From: Amycolatopsis circi | GTDB lineage: Bacteria > Actinomycetota > Actinomycetes > Mycobacteriales > Pseudonocardiaceae | Direction of reading: 5' to 3' | Length of the DNA: 33,742 nt | Assembly: GCF_003385235.1 (NCBI RefSeq) | Contig: NZ_PQIA01000103.1 | Location: 1-33,742, forward strand | Part shown: in pieces, positions 7,771 to 17,820 of the stretch | How the letters are laid out: every line of letters starts with the position of its first letter | How positions within the stretch are numbered: position 1 is the stretch's first letter | Translations under genes and position numbers: made by a program | Notes under the pieces: generated by a model | What the model was told of the DNA's origin: nothing | The model's database searches: none | The model's input: only the letters and a program-made list of their open reading frames with translations

Positions 7771-8418
7771 GTGCCCACAGTCGCCCGGACCGCTCTGGCC
7801 GCGCTGCTGACCGCGACGCTAGTCGGCTGCGGCACCGCCGCGCCGCCGCCGGCCGCTCCCGCTTTCACCGCGACCCTCACCTCGCCCACGAACGTCGTCC
7901 TGCACTGGCCCTCCGACCCGGCCGCGGCGGGATATCTCCTCGAATACGCCAACGCCGCCGACGGCCCGTGGACCGCGCTGCAGTACCTCCCGCCCGGCCA
8001 GACTTCTTATACCCACCCGAACCTGATCCCGGAAACGCCGTTCTACTACCGAATCCGTTCTTTCGCCGGTCCGGTATCGGCGACTGTCACGGCAGACGAT
8101 GCTCCTGCACCCGGTACCGCTGCTCCTTCGGCGAACGCTGCCTCGCAGTCCGCCCCGACCGATCTCACCGCGACGCCCGCCCCGGACCAGAGCCTGCACT
8201 TCGCCTGGACCGACCGCTCGACCGACGAAGCCGGTTTCCTGGTGGAGATCCGCCGCCCAGGCGCCCCGGATTTCGCCCCGGTCGAGGTGACCGATCCCAA
8301 CGCGACGCACTGCGCACTGTCCCTGCTGCCCGGCGAACAAGGCTCGGCCTTCCGGATCCGCGCCCTGTCTTACGGCCCGCTCTCCCCCGTTGTCGAGCGC
8401 ACGACCGGGAAGGACTGA
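7771..8418 (+). CDS. Lipoprotein with two fibronectin type III domains
   Basis: This 215-residue secreted protein has a lipoprotein signal: short basic start, hydrophobic stretch, then lipobox LVGC with Cys20 as the lipidated residue. Two FN3-like repeats follow, about 28-110 (GYLLEYANAADGPW ... YTHPNLIPETPFYYRIRSF) and about 128-215 (APTDLTATPAPDQ ... FAWTDRSTDEAGFLVEIRR ... FRIRALSYGP), joined by an Ala/Pro linker. FN3 repeats usually mediate binding to polymers or proteins outside the cell; no catalytic domain is present. The GTG at 7771 follows a strong GAGGAGG. It ends at a hairpin shared with uvrA. The role is unknown. Confidence 0.88.
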   Translation: MPTVARTALAALLTATLVGCGTAAPPPAAPAFTATLTSPTNVVLHWPSDPAAAGYLLEYANAADGPWTALQYLPPGQTSYTHPNLIPETPFYYRIRSFAGPVSATVTADDAPAPGTAAPSANAASQSAPTDLTATPAPDQSLHFAWTDRSTDEAGFLVEIRRPGAPDFAPVEVTDPNATHCALSLLPGEQGSAFRIRALSYGPLSPVVERTTGKD

Positions 8419-8437
8419 TCCTTCCGCCGCGCAGCAA

Positions 8438-8468
8438 AGAGCCGCCCGATACTGGACCGGGCGGCTCT
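8438..8468. terminator. Bidirectional terminator between FN3 lipoprotein and uvrA
   Basis: AGAGCCGCCCG (8438-8448) pairs perfectly with CGGGCGGCTCT (8458-8468) across a 9-nt loop. It lies between two convergent stops (8418 and 8519). Confidence 0.8.
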
Positions 8469-8518
8469 CCCTGTCGCGCATCGTCGCGGAGCGCGGCTGA
8501 GTGCGGGCAAGCCGCGCG

Positions 8519-11380
<2,862 letters not shown>

Positions 11381-11720
11381 GCCTTCGTTCCTTCCGTCGT
11401 TCTGCTCGGTGGCCCGCCGGGAGATCCGGTGCCGGCGGACGCGCCCAGGGTAAGGACGACCACCGACAAAAACCGGACCGCACGTGTTCTGCCTGGGCTT
11501 TTCCGCTCTCCGGGGGCCGGGGGACGCGGCCTGCGGCGAGGTCGCCGGACGCGGTCGGAGGCCCCGCGCGGCAGAGCGGATGCGCGGGCTGGCCCGGTTC
11601 CACGATACAGGTCGGCGACGAACGCCCGGCCCGGGTGCACGGCTGCCGGGACCGGCCCGGGAGCGGTGTCTTCCGGCGGGTTTCGCGAAAAGTGTCGGCC
11701 GCTGCCGATACGTTCGGGGG
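11381..11720. other. Gap upstream of uvrA
   Basis: This 340-nt divergent region must hold the promoters of uvrA (minus) and the RNase H-like gene (plus). I see no clear LexA box (GAAC-N4-GTTC), no RNA gene and no convincing -35/-10 pair. CGTTC occurs twice (11388 and 11399 region) as a short direct repeat. Open frames here are out-of-frame extensions of neighbours. Confidence 0.4.
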
Positions 11721-12437
11721 GTGGCGAGCGACGAAGCCGGAGCGGTGCGGATCTACGCGGTGGGGCAAGGCAGTGACAGCCCGGGCCCGGGCGGATGGTC
11801 CGTGCTGCTGAAGTACGGCGAGCACCGGAAAACCCTCACCGGCGGGGCGGCGGAGACGACCGCCGACCGCATGGCGCTGACCGCGGCGGTGGAAGCACTC
11901 GAAAGCCTGAAAAGGCCGGTCCGCGTGCACCTCTACAGCGACAGCGAGTATCTCCGCACGGCGCTGGCTGACCAGGTGTCCGACGACCTGCTCCCCCGGC
12001 TGCGCACCTGCGCCGCTCGCCACGAGATCACCTGGCGGGCACTCGAGGAACCGGACGCCCGCGCTCTGCTCGCCGAACTCGCCGGCCGCGCGACGGAAGC
12101 CCGCCCCATCGGGCGGCCTGTCGCTCCGCCGGAGGACGACGAGTGCCGCCACGGCATGACCAAGGCGTACTGCGCCGACTGCAGGCAGCTCGACGCCGGA
12201 GTCCTGCCGACCGGGTACCGCACGGCAGGCGGCAGCGCCTACCACAACGACGCCGACTGCTACTGGCTGCGCAGAGGCCAGCAGCGGCAGGAGCGGATGG
12301 GCCGCGACACCCACGAGATCGTCCGCATCGCCTGGGCGTCGGTGATCCCGGGCGAACTCGAACCGTGCGAGCACTGCTGCACGCCGGAGTGGCTGCAGCG
12401 GCATCGGCGCGGCTCAGGACTCAACCGCTCTGCATGA
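11721..12437 (+). CDS. Catalytically degenerate RNase H-fold protein with Cys/His C-terminal domain
   Basis: This 238-residue protein starts at a GTG (11721) behind CGGGGG. Residues 9-125 follow RNase HI closely (IYxxG ... PGPGGWSVLLKYGEH ... LYSDSEYL). Compared with the intact rnhA at 18698, the first catalytic Asp is Val14, the catalytic Glu is Ala52, only Asp74 is kept, and the His-loop and last Asp (VKGHAG ... ERADKLA) are missing. It is therefore very unlikely to cut RNA:DNA hybrids. Residues 140-225 form a second domain with CRHGMTKAYCADC, YHNDADC and CEHCC, which looks metal-binding, probably zinc. It may bind nucleic acid without cutting, or act as a partner or decoy (inference). Its last 17 bases overlap the convergent DUF1963 gene. 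Confidence 0.85.
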   Translation: MASDEAGAVRIYAVGQGSDSPGPGGWSVLLKYGEHRKTLTGGAAETTADRMALTAAVEALESLKRPVRVHLYSDSEYLRTALADQVSDDLLPRLRTCAARHEITWRALEEPDARALLAELAGRATEARPIGRPVAPPEDDECRHGMTKAYCADCRQLDAGVLPTGYRTAGGSAYHNDADCYWLRRGQQRQERMGRDTHEIVRIAWASVIPGELEPCEHCCTPEWLQRHRRGSGLNRSA

Positions 12438-13251
12438 CGCACCGGACCCGGTCGAACCGGCCCGCGGCGAGGTCGTCCTCGCGGATCAGCCAGTACAGAA
12501 CGCCCGCGTCGCCCCACATCACGCCCGCGTCGCCGTCGCTGTCGATCTGGGCGAGCAAAGCCCAGCGCAGCGCTTCGTCGGCGAGTTCCGACTCGCCCGC
12601 GTCGTCGGGCAGGACCGCCGCGGCGACCTCGTCCTCCGGCGGGCCCTGGACCGGCCAGGAGCAGCCGCCGATCTGGTGGTACGGCGCGGAAGACGATTCC
12701 CGGAGCAGGTCGAAGAACTCCGCGGACCAGTTGTTCGGGTCGGAGAGCGGAAGGCCGTCGCGAGCGAGCGTGCGGCGCAGCACCTCCTGCGCGGAGTTCG
12801 GGAAAGTACCCGCGACTTCCGCGGACAACTCCAGCCGCGGATAGACGTCGACTCCCTCCGGAGCGGTCCGCTCGGCAGTCTCGGCGTCGGCCGGGACGAC
12901 CACGACCCCGCCGAGAGCCGTCAGATCGACCGGGGCGTCGGCCTGGAACCAGTCGTCGCAGTAGAAGAACAGCAACGAACCCGACGCGGGCAGCTCGATT
13001 CCGCCGGGCACCCGGGGCAGCGCCGCGCAGTCCACCGAGGCGACGAAATTCATCGGCAGCTCGCCCCGCCAGACTGGCCATTCCACGTCCGCGGGCAGCG
13101 CCGGGTTCCCGCCGAGACAGCCGACGCGCGCGCCGCTTCCGCCCGCGGTCAGCCGGACCGCGGGCCGGAACACCGTTCCCCAGGCCTCGGCCACGTCCGG
13201 CGGAAGGTTCTCGCGCGCCAGCTCGGCGAGCGGGTCGATCCAAGAGGTCAT
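12421..13251 (-). CDS. DUF1963 (YwqG-like) family protein
   Basis: This 276-residue soluble protein has the DUF1963 pattern: an early GCLGGNPALPADVEWP motif, a run of strands with LLFFYCDDWF, and the late QIGGCSWPVQGPP and LLAQIDSDGDAGVMWGDAGVLYWLI segments, the latter being the family's best-conserved part. No enzymatic residues are established for the family, and its biological role is unknown. The ATG at 13251 lies about 80 bp from the divergent metallo-hydrolase gene. The 3' end overlaps the RNase H-like gene by 17 bp on the opposite strand. Confidence 0.88.
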   Translation of the reverse strand: MTSWIDPLAELARENLPPDVAEAWGTVFRPAVRLTAGGSGARVGCLGGNPALPADVEWPVWRGELPMNFVASVDCAALPRVPGGIELPASGSLLFFYCDDWFQADAPVDLTALGGVVVVPADAETAERTAPEGVDVYPRLELSAEVAGTFPNSAQEVLRRTLARDGLPLSDPNNWSAEFFDLLRESSSAPYHQIGGCSWPVQGPPEDEVAAAVLPDDAGESELADEALRWALLAQIDSDGDAGVMWGDAGVLYWLIREDDLAAGRFDRVRCVMQSG

Positions 13252-13328
13252 GCGAAGATGTTGACAGCAGGCGCCGACAAAACGGCCACGTGGTCGCCGC
13301 GCGGGTGATCCGGCTACCGTGGGGACTC

Positions 13329-14006
13329 GTGAACATCGCCGACACTTACACCGGACACGTCGAACCGGGCGGCGACGCCGCGCGCCGGACGCTGGACGGG
13401 CTGACCATCACCAAGCTCTCCGTTGGGCCGATGGACAACAACGCGTACCTGCTCGTGTGCCGCCAGGAGAACGAGGCGCTGCTGATCGACGCGGCCAACG
13501 ACCCGGACCGAATCTCCGACCTGATCGGCCACGGCCCGGACCGCCCCGCGCTGCGCACCGTCGTGACGACCCACCAGCACCCCGACCACTGGCAGGCGCT
13601 GGGCGCGGTCGCCGGAGCGAACGGCGCGAACACCGCGGCGCACCCGCTGGACGCGGAACCGCTGCCGGTGCCCCCGGACTTCCTGGTCGAACACGGCGAC
13701 ACCCTGAAGGTCGGCGCGGTGACGCTGGAAGTGATCCACCTGCGCGGCCACACGCCCGGGTCGATCGCGCTGCTGTACCGGGATCCGAAGGGCCACGGGC
13801 ACTTGTTCACCGGGGACTCGCTGTTCCCAGGCGGTCCTGGGCGGACAACAAGCCCGGAGGACTTCACGAGCCTGATGGAAGACTTGGAGACCCGGGTCTT
13901 CGGTAAACTACCCGATGACACCTGGTTCTATCCTGGTCACGGGGATGATTCCACGCTCGAGGCAGAGCGTCCCAAGCTCAGCGAGTGGAGGGAACGCGGT
14001 TGGTGA
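13329..14006 (+). CDS. MBL-fold metallo-hydrolase with exchanged 3' end
   Basis: This 225-residue metallo-beta-lactamase-fold hydrolase resembles glyoxalase II-like enzymes. It has the metal motif HQHPDH (82-87), LRGHTPGSIAL, FTGDSLFPGG and the final YPGHGDDSTL. The GTG at 13329 follows GGGGAC. The first 500 bp are high-GC like the host. From about 13823 on, the sequence becomes AT-richer with different codon choice, and the same 187-nt end occurs again, in host-like composition, at 15402-15588. The present end appears to have been imported together with the next gene, whose GTG overlaps this stop (GTGA). The protein should still be complete and active. Metallo-hydrolases near uvrA are common in actinobacteria, so this is probably the native core gene. 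Substrate unknown; a thioester such as a mycothiol or glutathione-type conjugate is possible. Confidence 0.92.
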   Translation: MNIADTYTGHVEPGGDAARRTLDGLTITKLSVGPMDNNAYLLVCRQENEALLIDAANDPDRISDLIGHGPDRPALRTVVTTHQHPDHWQALGAVAGANGANTAAHPLDAEPLPVPPDFLVEHGDTLKVGAVTLEVIHLRGHTPGSIALLYRDPKGHGHLFTGDSLFPGGPGRTTSPEDFTSLMEDLETRVFGKLPDDTWFYPGHGDDSTLEAERPKLSEWRERGW

Positions 14007-14009
14007 ACT
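13823..14009 (+). repeat. Direct repeat, left copy (3' end of metallo-hydrolase gene, imported type)
   Basis: This 187-nt segment matches 15402-15588 without gaps at about 70% (130 of 186 aligned positions by hand). It starts at TTCCC.GGCGG and ends with GAACGCGGNTGGTGAACT. Codons here end in A or T more often than in the gene body. It bounds the cargo gene on the left. Confidence 0.75.
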
Positions 14010-15349
14010 CGCAGCCCCTGGAAAGCCGTCGCGAGAGCATTCGCGATCTCCTGGATGCCGAACTAATCAGCGCGGGCGACCGACTGCGGTTCGCCCGCTC
14101 CAGGGTAGGCGAGGAACACATCGCCACCGTTTCGCCAGAAGGGCGCATCGTCCTACCGGATGGCACTGAGTACGACACCCCCTCGGACGCAGCGAAAGCA
14201 GTCGCAGGAACACAAGTCAACGGTTGGATCGTGTGGCGGACCGACGCAAACCGGACGTTGGCATCCTTGCGCAATCAACTGCGCGATACCACGACAGGCA
14301 CCGCTCAGTCAGATACGCCACACCAGTACCTGAGCGAGATCAGCGAACAGCTGGAAGCAGGCGAGTCCGTCTCGGTCACAGTCCGCGAACTACTCAGGCA
14401 CTGGAACGCACGGAGCCGCGGAACCCGCATCACCCGACGTATCGAGAAGGATCTCGCCAGCCAAGGAATACGGACGTTCCCGCATTTCCGTGACATCACA
14501 CTCGATTCGCTGGTTCGATTCGCCATAGTCGATGTCGAGGAAACTTCGAGCCCGACAAACAACAGCGCACTCAAAATGCACACGCTGACCTCATCCGAGG
14601 ACGAGAACGAGGACAGCGATCCTCCACAGAACGGACTCAAGGTCGGCAACCTAGCCTCCGCGCTCGGCGGAGTCACCTCCGTAACACGGGATAACACCAT
14701 CGATCAGGCGATCACTCTGATGCAGATCGACGACTTCTCCCAGCTGGCCGTCTTGTCTCCCAACAGGCGCAACTTAACCGGCGCGGTCACCTGGAAGTCG
14801 ATCGCCATCGCGCGGCACATCAATCCGAACGCAACACTGCGAGATTGCATTATCGACGCTTCGGAGATCTCTTATAACCAGGAGCTAGTGGACGTTCTGG
14901 GCGTACTGCGAAGTGTCGGATTCGTCTTCGTCCGCAACGAGGTGAACGAAGTCAGCGGCATCGTGACGGCAGCCGACCTGGCGAACGCCTATGGAGATAT
15001 GGCAACGCCGTTCTTCCTAATCGGAGAACTGGACAAACTGCTGCGCCACATAGTTAGCAGCCATGTCCCTTTTTCGGATGTCGTAGCCCTGTGCGACCCA
15101 TCGGGGTCTCGTGAGATTAAGTCTTTCGACCAACTGAACATGGGCGACTACGAACGCACTCTGCAGAACCCGGACGCTTGGAACCGCCTGAATACCAAGC
15201 TGGACCGGGCACTCTTCTGCAAACGCCTCGAAATGATCCGGGAAATCCGTAACGACATCATGCACTTCAATCCAGAAGACATCCTATCGAACACTGTCGA
15301 AATGCTCCGCAACTTCTTGCGCATGATACGGCTCAACATGCCCGCCTGA
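14003..15349 (+). CDS. RAMA - winged-helix-like - CBS pair - HEPN protein (predicted defence effector)
   Basis: This 448-residue protein does not match a single named family I know; I read it as four parts. Residues 11-80 resemble the RAMA domain, a predicted reader of modified DNA fused to restriction enzymes (DLLDAELISAGDRL ... GRIVLPDGTEYDTPSDAA ... VNGWIVW). Residues 106-180 look winged-helix-like (VTVRELLRHWNARSRG ... FPHFRDI). Residues 192-212 are an acidic linker. 214-335 is a CBS pair (nucleotide-type sensor). 336-448 is a HEPN-like helical bundle with the R-x4-H RNase motif RNDIMH (Arg416, His421). This predicts a reader and sensor that releases an RNase, i.e. abortive defence. The start is GTG 14003 (GTGA overlap, GGAGGG 10 nt upstream); TTG 14000 is possible. 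Base composition is markedly AT-richer than neighbours, indicating transfer. Domain calls are by eye; function is inference. Confidence 0.85.
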   Translation: MNSQPLESRRESIRDLLDAELISAGDRLRFARSRVGEEHIATVSPEGRIVLPDGTEYDTPSDAAKAVAGTQVNGWIVWRTDANRTLASLRNQLRDTTTGTAQSDTPHQYLSEISEQLEAGESVSVTVRELLRHWNARSRGTRITRRIEKDLASQGIRTFPHFRDITLDSLVRFAIVDVEETSSPTNNSALKMHTLTSSEDENEDSDPPQNGLKVGNLASALGGVTSVTRDNTIDQAITLMQIDDFSQLAVLSPNRRNLTGAVTWKSIAIARHINPNATLRDCIIDASEISYNQELVDVLGVLRSVGFVFVRNEVNEVSGIVTAADLANAYGDMATPFFLIGELDKLLRHIVSSHVPFSDVVALCDPSGSREIKSFDQLNMGDYERTLQNPDAWNRLNTKLDRALFCKRLEMIREIRNDIMHFNPEDILSNTVEMLRNFLRMIRLNMPA

Positions 15350-15401
15350 CCGGCTCGACGACCTCCGAGATCACTGTCGAACCGTTGCCCACGCCCACCG
15401 G

Positions 15402-15588
15402 GTTCCCGGGCGGGGTCAGGAAGACTTCGTTGCCGGAGGACTTCGCGTCTTTGCTGGACGACGTGTCGTCGCGGATCTTCGACGAACTGCCGGACGACAC
15501 GTGGTTCGACCCGGGACATGGGGATGATTCGACGCTGGGAGAGCAGCGGCCGCACCTGACCGAGCGGCGCGAACGCGGCTGGTGAACT
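15402..15588 (+). pseudogene. Displaced 3' end of the native metallo-hydrolase gene (right direct repeat)
   Basis: Reading from TTC at 15403 this gives FPGGVRKTSLPEDFASLL ... DDTWFDPGHGDDSTL ... ERRERGW and a stop at 15585, which is the last 60 residues of a metallo-hydrolase like the one at 13329. Composition is high-GC as in the host. No start or metal-binding N-terminus is present. A few positions already differ from the expected consensus (PGHG preceded by Asp instead of Tyr; ERR instead of EWR), as expected for a decaying remnant. A regular terminator follows at 15603. The best explanation is that the upstream part was joined to an imported end, leaving this original end stranded behind the cargo gene. 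Confidence 0.82.
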
Positions 15589-15602
15589 GAAGTAGCGCGG
15601 AC

Positions 15603-15637
15603 CCGCACCCTGGACACGCCCGGTGCGGCTCCTTTTT
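15603..15637 (+). terminator. Rho-independent terminator after the stranded gene end
   Basis: CCGCACC (15603-15609) pairs with GGTGCGG (15622-15628), followed by CTCCTTTTT. It is probably the original terminator of the metallo-hydrolase gene and now also ends the cargo transcript. The remaining 130 nt to the next gene are AT-richer (TCACAATTAGTTAACAA, about 15650-15666) and probably hold the promoter of the beta-family gene. Confidence 0.85.
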
Positions 15638-15767
15638 CGCCCACCTTCGATCACAATTAGTTAACAACCCGTCACTCACATCACCTGACCGGCGGGCAGC
15701 CAAGCACCCGATCATCGCCGACACTGAGCTTTTCGGGCCGAATGGCTGTCCACGGGGAGGTGGGTAA

Positions 15768-16838
15768 TTGCAAGCCGTGCCGCCGTTGGTCGCGCTCAAA
15801 TGCAAAAGCGGCGAGCTGTCCGCACTCCGCGATCTGGAGAAAGACAGTGCCCCGCGGGTTCGCTTCGTGGTCGAACTGCTCGATTCCGTGACGCTCGGCG
15901 GCGATGTCTTCCGCGATCTGATCAAAGCCGCTCTCCATGTCACCGACCTCGGACGGACGTTGTGGATCGATACGACCTGGTTGACTCCCGCGAGTCCGCT
16001 CGCCCAACAGCCGGGCGGAGCGTTCGAGTTCCTCGAAGGCCGCATCGAATCCGCCTTGCCGGAGACTTACGGGCTATTCGTCCCTGAGTTCCCCGGCCTG
16101 GTTCCCGTTGTCGCGGCGACCGCTTCGGACGACGAACTGCGCCGGGTGCGGCTCCTGGTCGAACATCGGGACCGCGACGTGGCAATCCGGGTGCACCACC
16201 CGCAGACCGCAGACCTCGATCTCCCCGGCCGGATCCGGCGGATAATGCGGCTGACCGGGGCGCGACCTGGGCACGTTCACGCGATCGTCGACTCCGGGTT
16301 TCTCGAAACAGCCGAAGCCCGCCGTATCGAAGCTGCCGCGAAATCGACAACGGTCGCGCAAGATCTCCTCGGCCCCGCGACCGTCACGGTCCTCGCCGGG
16401 TCAATTCCGGCCAAGCGCGAAACCTACGCGACGACCGAGCGCCTCCGCTCGGAAGTGTCGCTCTGGAACGGAGTGCGGCAAGAAGGGCAGGAAGCCGGTT
16501 ACGGAGACTACGGCGTCGCGCATCCCGTTCCGCCGGCCGGCGGTTCCCAGGCCCGGACACCTAATCCCTATCTCTGCTACACCGTCCCGCGCAAGACAGT
16601 CATCCTCCGGCGGAAACTCGAGTCCGACGACGCGCGAGCCGAGATGTTCAGCGATTTGGTCGACGAACTAGTCGAACGCGCAGATTTCGCCGGATCCGGC
16701 TATTCCTGGGGAGACCACGAACTCGCTCGGTGCCGCCGCCTCGGCGGGCGAACCGCAGCTTCGGTTCCCCGCTGGGTCTCCATGGCTACGTCACACCACC
16801 TGGAACACGTCGCACGCCGGTCCGAGGCGGATCTCTGA
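15768..16838 (+). CDS. Beta-family protein (PF14350-like, sce7725 type)
   Basis: This 356-residue soluble protein starts at TTG 15768, 7 nt after GGAGG, which places the family's opening pattern (PLVALKCKSGELSAL) at the N-terminus. Further signs are alternating strand/helix segments with VRFVVELLDS and LWIDTTWL, and the closing pattern YSWGDHEL (Tyr312-Asp316) followed by W-x-MATSHHLEHV (His343-His344), as in phage T4-like beta proteins and sce7725 proteins. In other genomes such genes often sit with a small sce7726 partner inside defence or prophage regions; no partner is visible here. The molecular function is unknown. It lies directly behind the exchanged metallo-hydrolase end and has its own ribosome site, so it is probably separate cargo of the same island. 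Family call by eye, fairly confident. Confidence 0.82.
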   Translation: MQAVPPLVALKCKSGELSALRDLEKDSAPRVRFVVELLDSVTLGGDVFRDLIKAALHVTDLGRTLWIDTTWLTPASPLAQQPGGAFEFLEGRIESALPETYGLFVPEFPGLVPVVAATASDDELRRVRLLVEHRDRDVAIRVHHPQTADLDLPGRIRRIMRLTGARPGHVHAIVDSGFLETAEARRIEAAAKSTTVAQDLLGPATVTVLAGSIPAKRETYATTERLRSEVSLWNGVRQEGQEAGYGDYGVAHPVPPAGGSQARTPNPYLCYTVPRKTVILRRKLESDDARAEMFSDLVDELVERADFAGSGYSWGDHELARCRRLGGRTAASVPRWVSMATSHHLEHVARRSEADL

Positions 16839-17106
16839 GCTATTCCACGACGCAAGCCCGGGCCTCGGAGGAGTCTGTGCGACCTGCTCCACCTAATGTC
16901 CTGACAGAGCGGAGCATCAAGCCGACGCGCTTCCGCCGTCCGCTGGTCTTCCCATCGTTTTGTCCCGTGTCGACCAGGACCGTCCTGGAAATCCCAAGTG
17001 TGCCAAGGGAATTCGCCCGTAACCTTGCGCGGCGCATTGCCCAGCCGGTCTCCAACGAGTACGCAGACGAAGGTCAACTTTCGCGGCATCGGATTCGGGG
17101 AGCGGC
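16839..17106. other. Gene-free stretch right of the island
   Basis: These 268 nt have mixed composition. Open frames cross it but none has a start, ribosome site or recognisable product. I see no tRNA, no integrase remnant and no third copy of the metallo-hydrolase end. It probably contains the promoter of the following lipoprotein gene and the right-hand junction of the island, whose exact place I cannot fix. Confidence 0.4.
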
Positions 17107-17772
17107 ATGACATCGCAGCTGTGGTCACGGCGGACGTTGCTAGGCGGCGCGGCAGGCAGCGCGGCACTGCTCATCACCAGTTGCGCGTCGAAGCAAGCCA
17201 AAGCAACAGCCGCGGCCCTGCCTCCCGCTCAGCCAGGCGGGGCGCGCGTGATGATCATCCGGCACGCCGAGAAACCGTCCGGGTCTGGTGGGCCGCAAGG
17301 GATCGACGTGAACGGCAATGCCGATTCCCACTCGCTGACTGTCCGCGGCTGGACCCGGGCCGGTGCGCTCGTGGAGTTGTTCGCACCAGCAACGGGTCCC
17401 ATGCGGGAAGGGCTCGCCAGGCCGACGGCGGTCTACGCGGCGGGCGGCGACGGAGGCGAGGGCACCCGGCCGCGGGAGACTGCCGGGCCGGTGGCGGAGC
17501 GGCTGGGCAAAACCGTCCTGACGACCTACGGCAAGGGCAGCGAAAACGCGCTCGCCGCGGAGGTCGCCCGGCGGACGGAGCCGACGTTGATCAGTTGGCA
17601 GCACGAGGAAATTCCCGCGCTCGCCGCGGCGTTCGGCGCGACAGCGCCGCAAAAATGGCCGGACGACCGGTTCGACGTCGTCTGGGTGCTGACCCCGGCC
17701 GGGTCCGGCTGGACCCTCACTCAAGTGCCGGAACTGCTCCTGGCCGGGGACAGCGCTGAGCCGATCAAGTGA
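17107..17772 (+). CDS. Tat-exported histidine phosphatase-like lipoprotein
   Basis: This 221-residue protein carries a twin-arginine leader (SRRTLLGGAAG, Arg8-Arg9) that ends in a lipobox (LITSC, Cys26), so it should be folded in the cytoplasm, exported and lipid-anchored outside. The mature part starts with the phosphohistidine motif IIRHAEKP (Arg52, His53) and later has ISWQHEEIPALAAAF, the second conserved His of this branch, with a DVVWVL strand near the end. Histidine phosphatases transfer phosphate through the first His; the substrate of extracytoplasmic members like this one is unknown. The ATG at 17107 follows GGGGAG. A perfect hairpin follows the stop. Confidence 0.88.
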   Translation: MTSQLWSRRTLLGGAAGSAALLITSCASKQAKATAAALPPAQPGGARVMIIRHAEKPSGSGGPQGIDVNGNADSHSLTVRGWTRAGALVELFAPATGPMREGLARPTAVYAAGGDGGEGTRPRETAGPVAERLGKTVLTTYGKGSENALAAEVARRTEPTLISWQHEEIPALAAAFGATAPQKWPDDRFDVVWVLTPAGSGWTLTQVPELLLAGDSAEPIK

Positions 17773-17773
17773 G

Positions 17774-17799
17774 TGCGTCCGGCAGCGGGGCCGGACGCA
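17774..17799. terminator. Bidirectional hairpin terminator
   Basis: TGCGTCCGGC (17774-17783) pairs perfectly with GCCGGACGCA (17790-17799) over a 6-nt loop, directly after the stop at 17772 and facing the convergent DUF1684 gene ending at 17821. Confidence 0.75.
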
Positions 17800-17820
17800 A
17801 CTGACCCAATCAGCCAAACC

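Noticed and set aside
11381..11720. LexA/SOS box for uvrA
   Set aside because: No GAAC-N4-GTTC-like palindrome; only single half-sites such as CGTTC.
13300..16900. Integrase, transposase or tRNA attachment site for the island
   Set aside because: None is visible on either strand; the only boundary signal is the duplicated gene end.
16839..17106. A second small gene (sce7726 partner) after the beta-family gene
   Set aside because: Frames here lack a start with ribosome site and show no family pattern on either strand.
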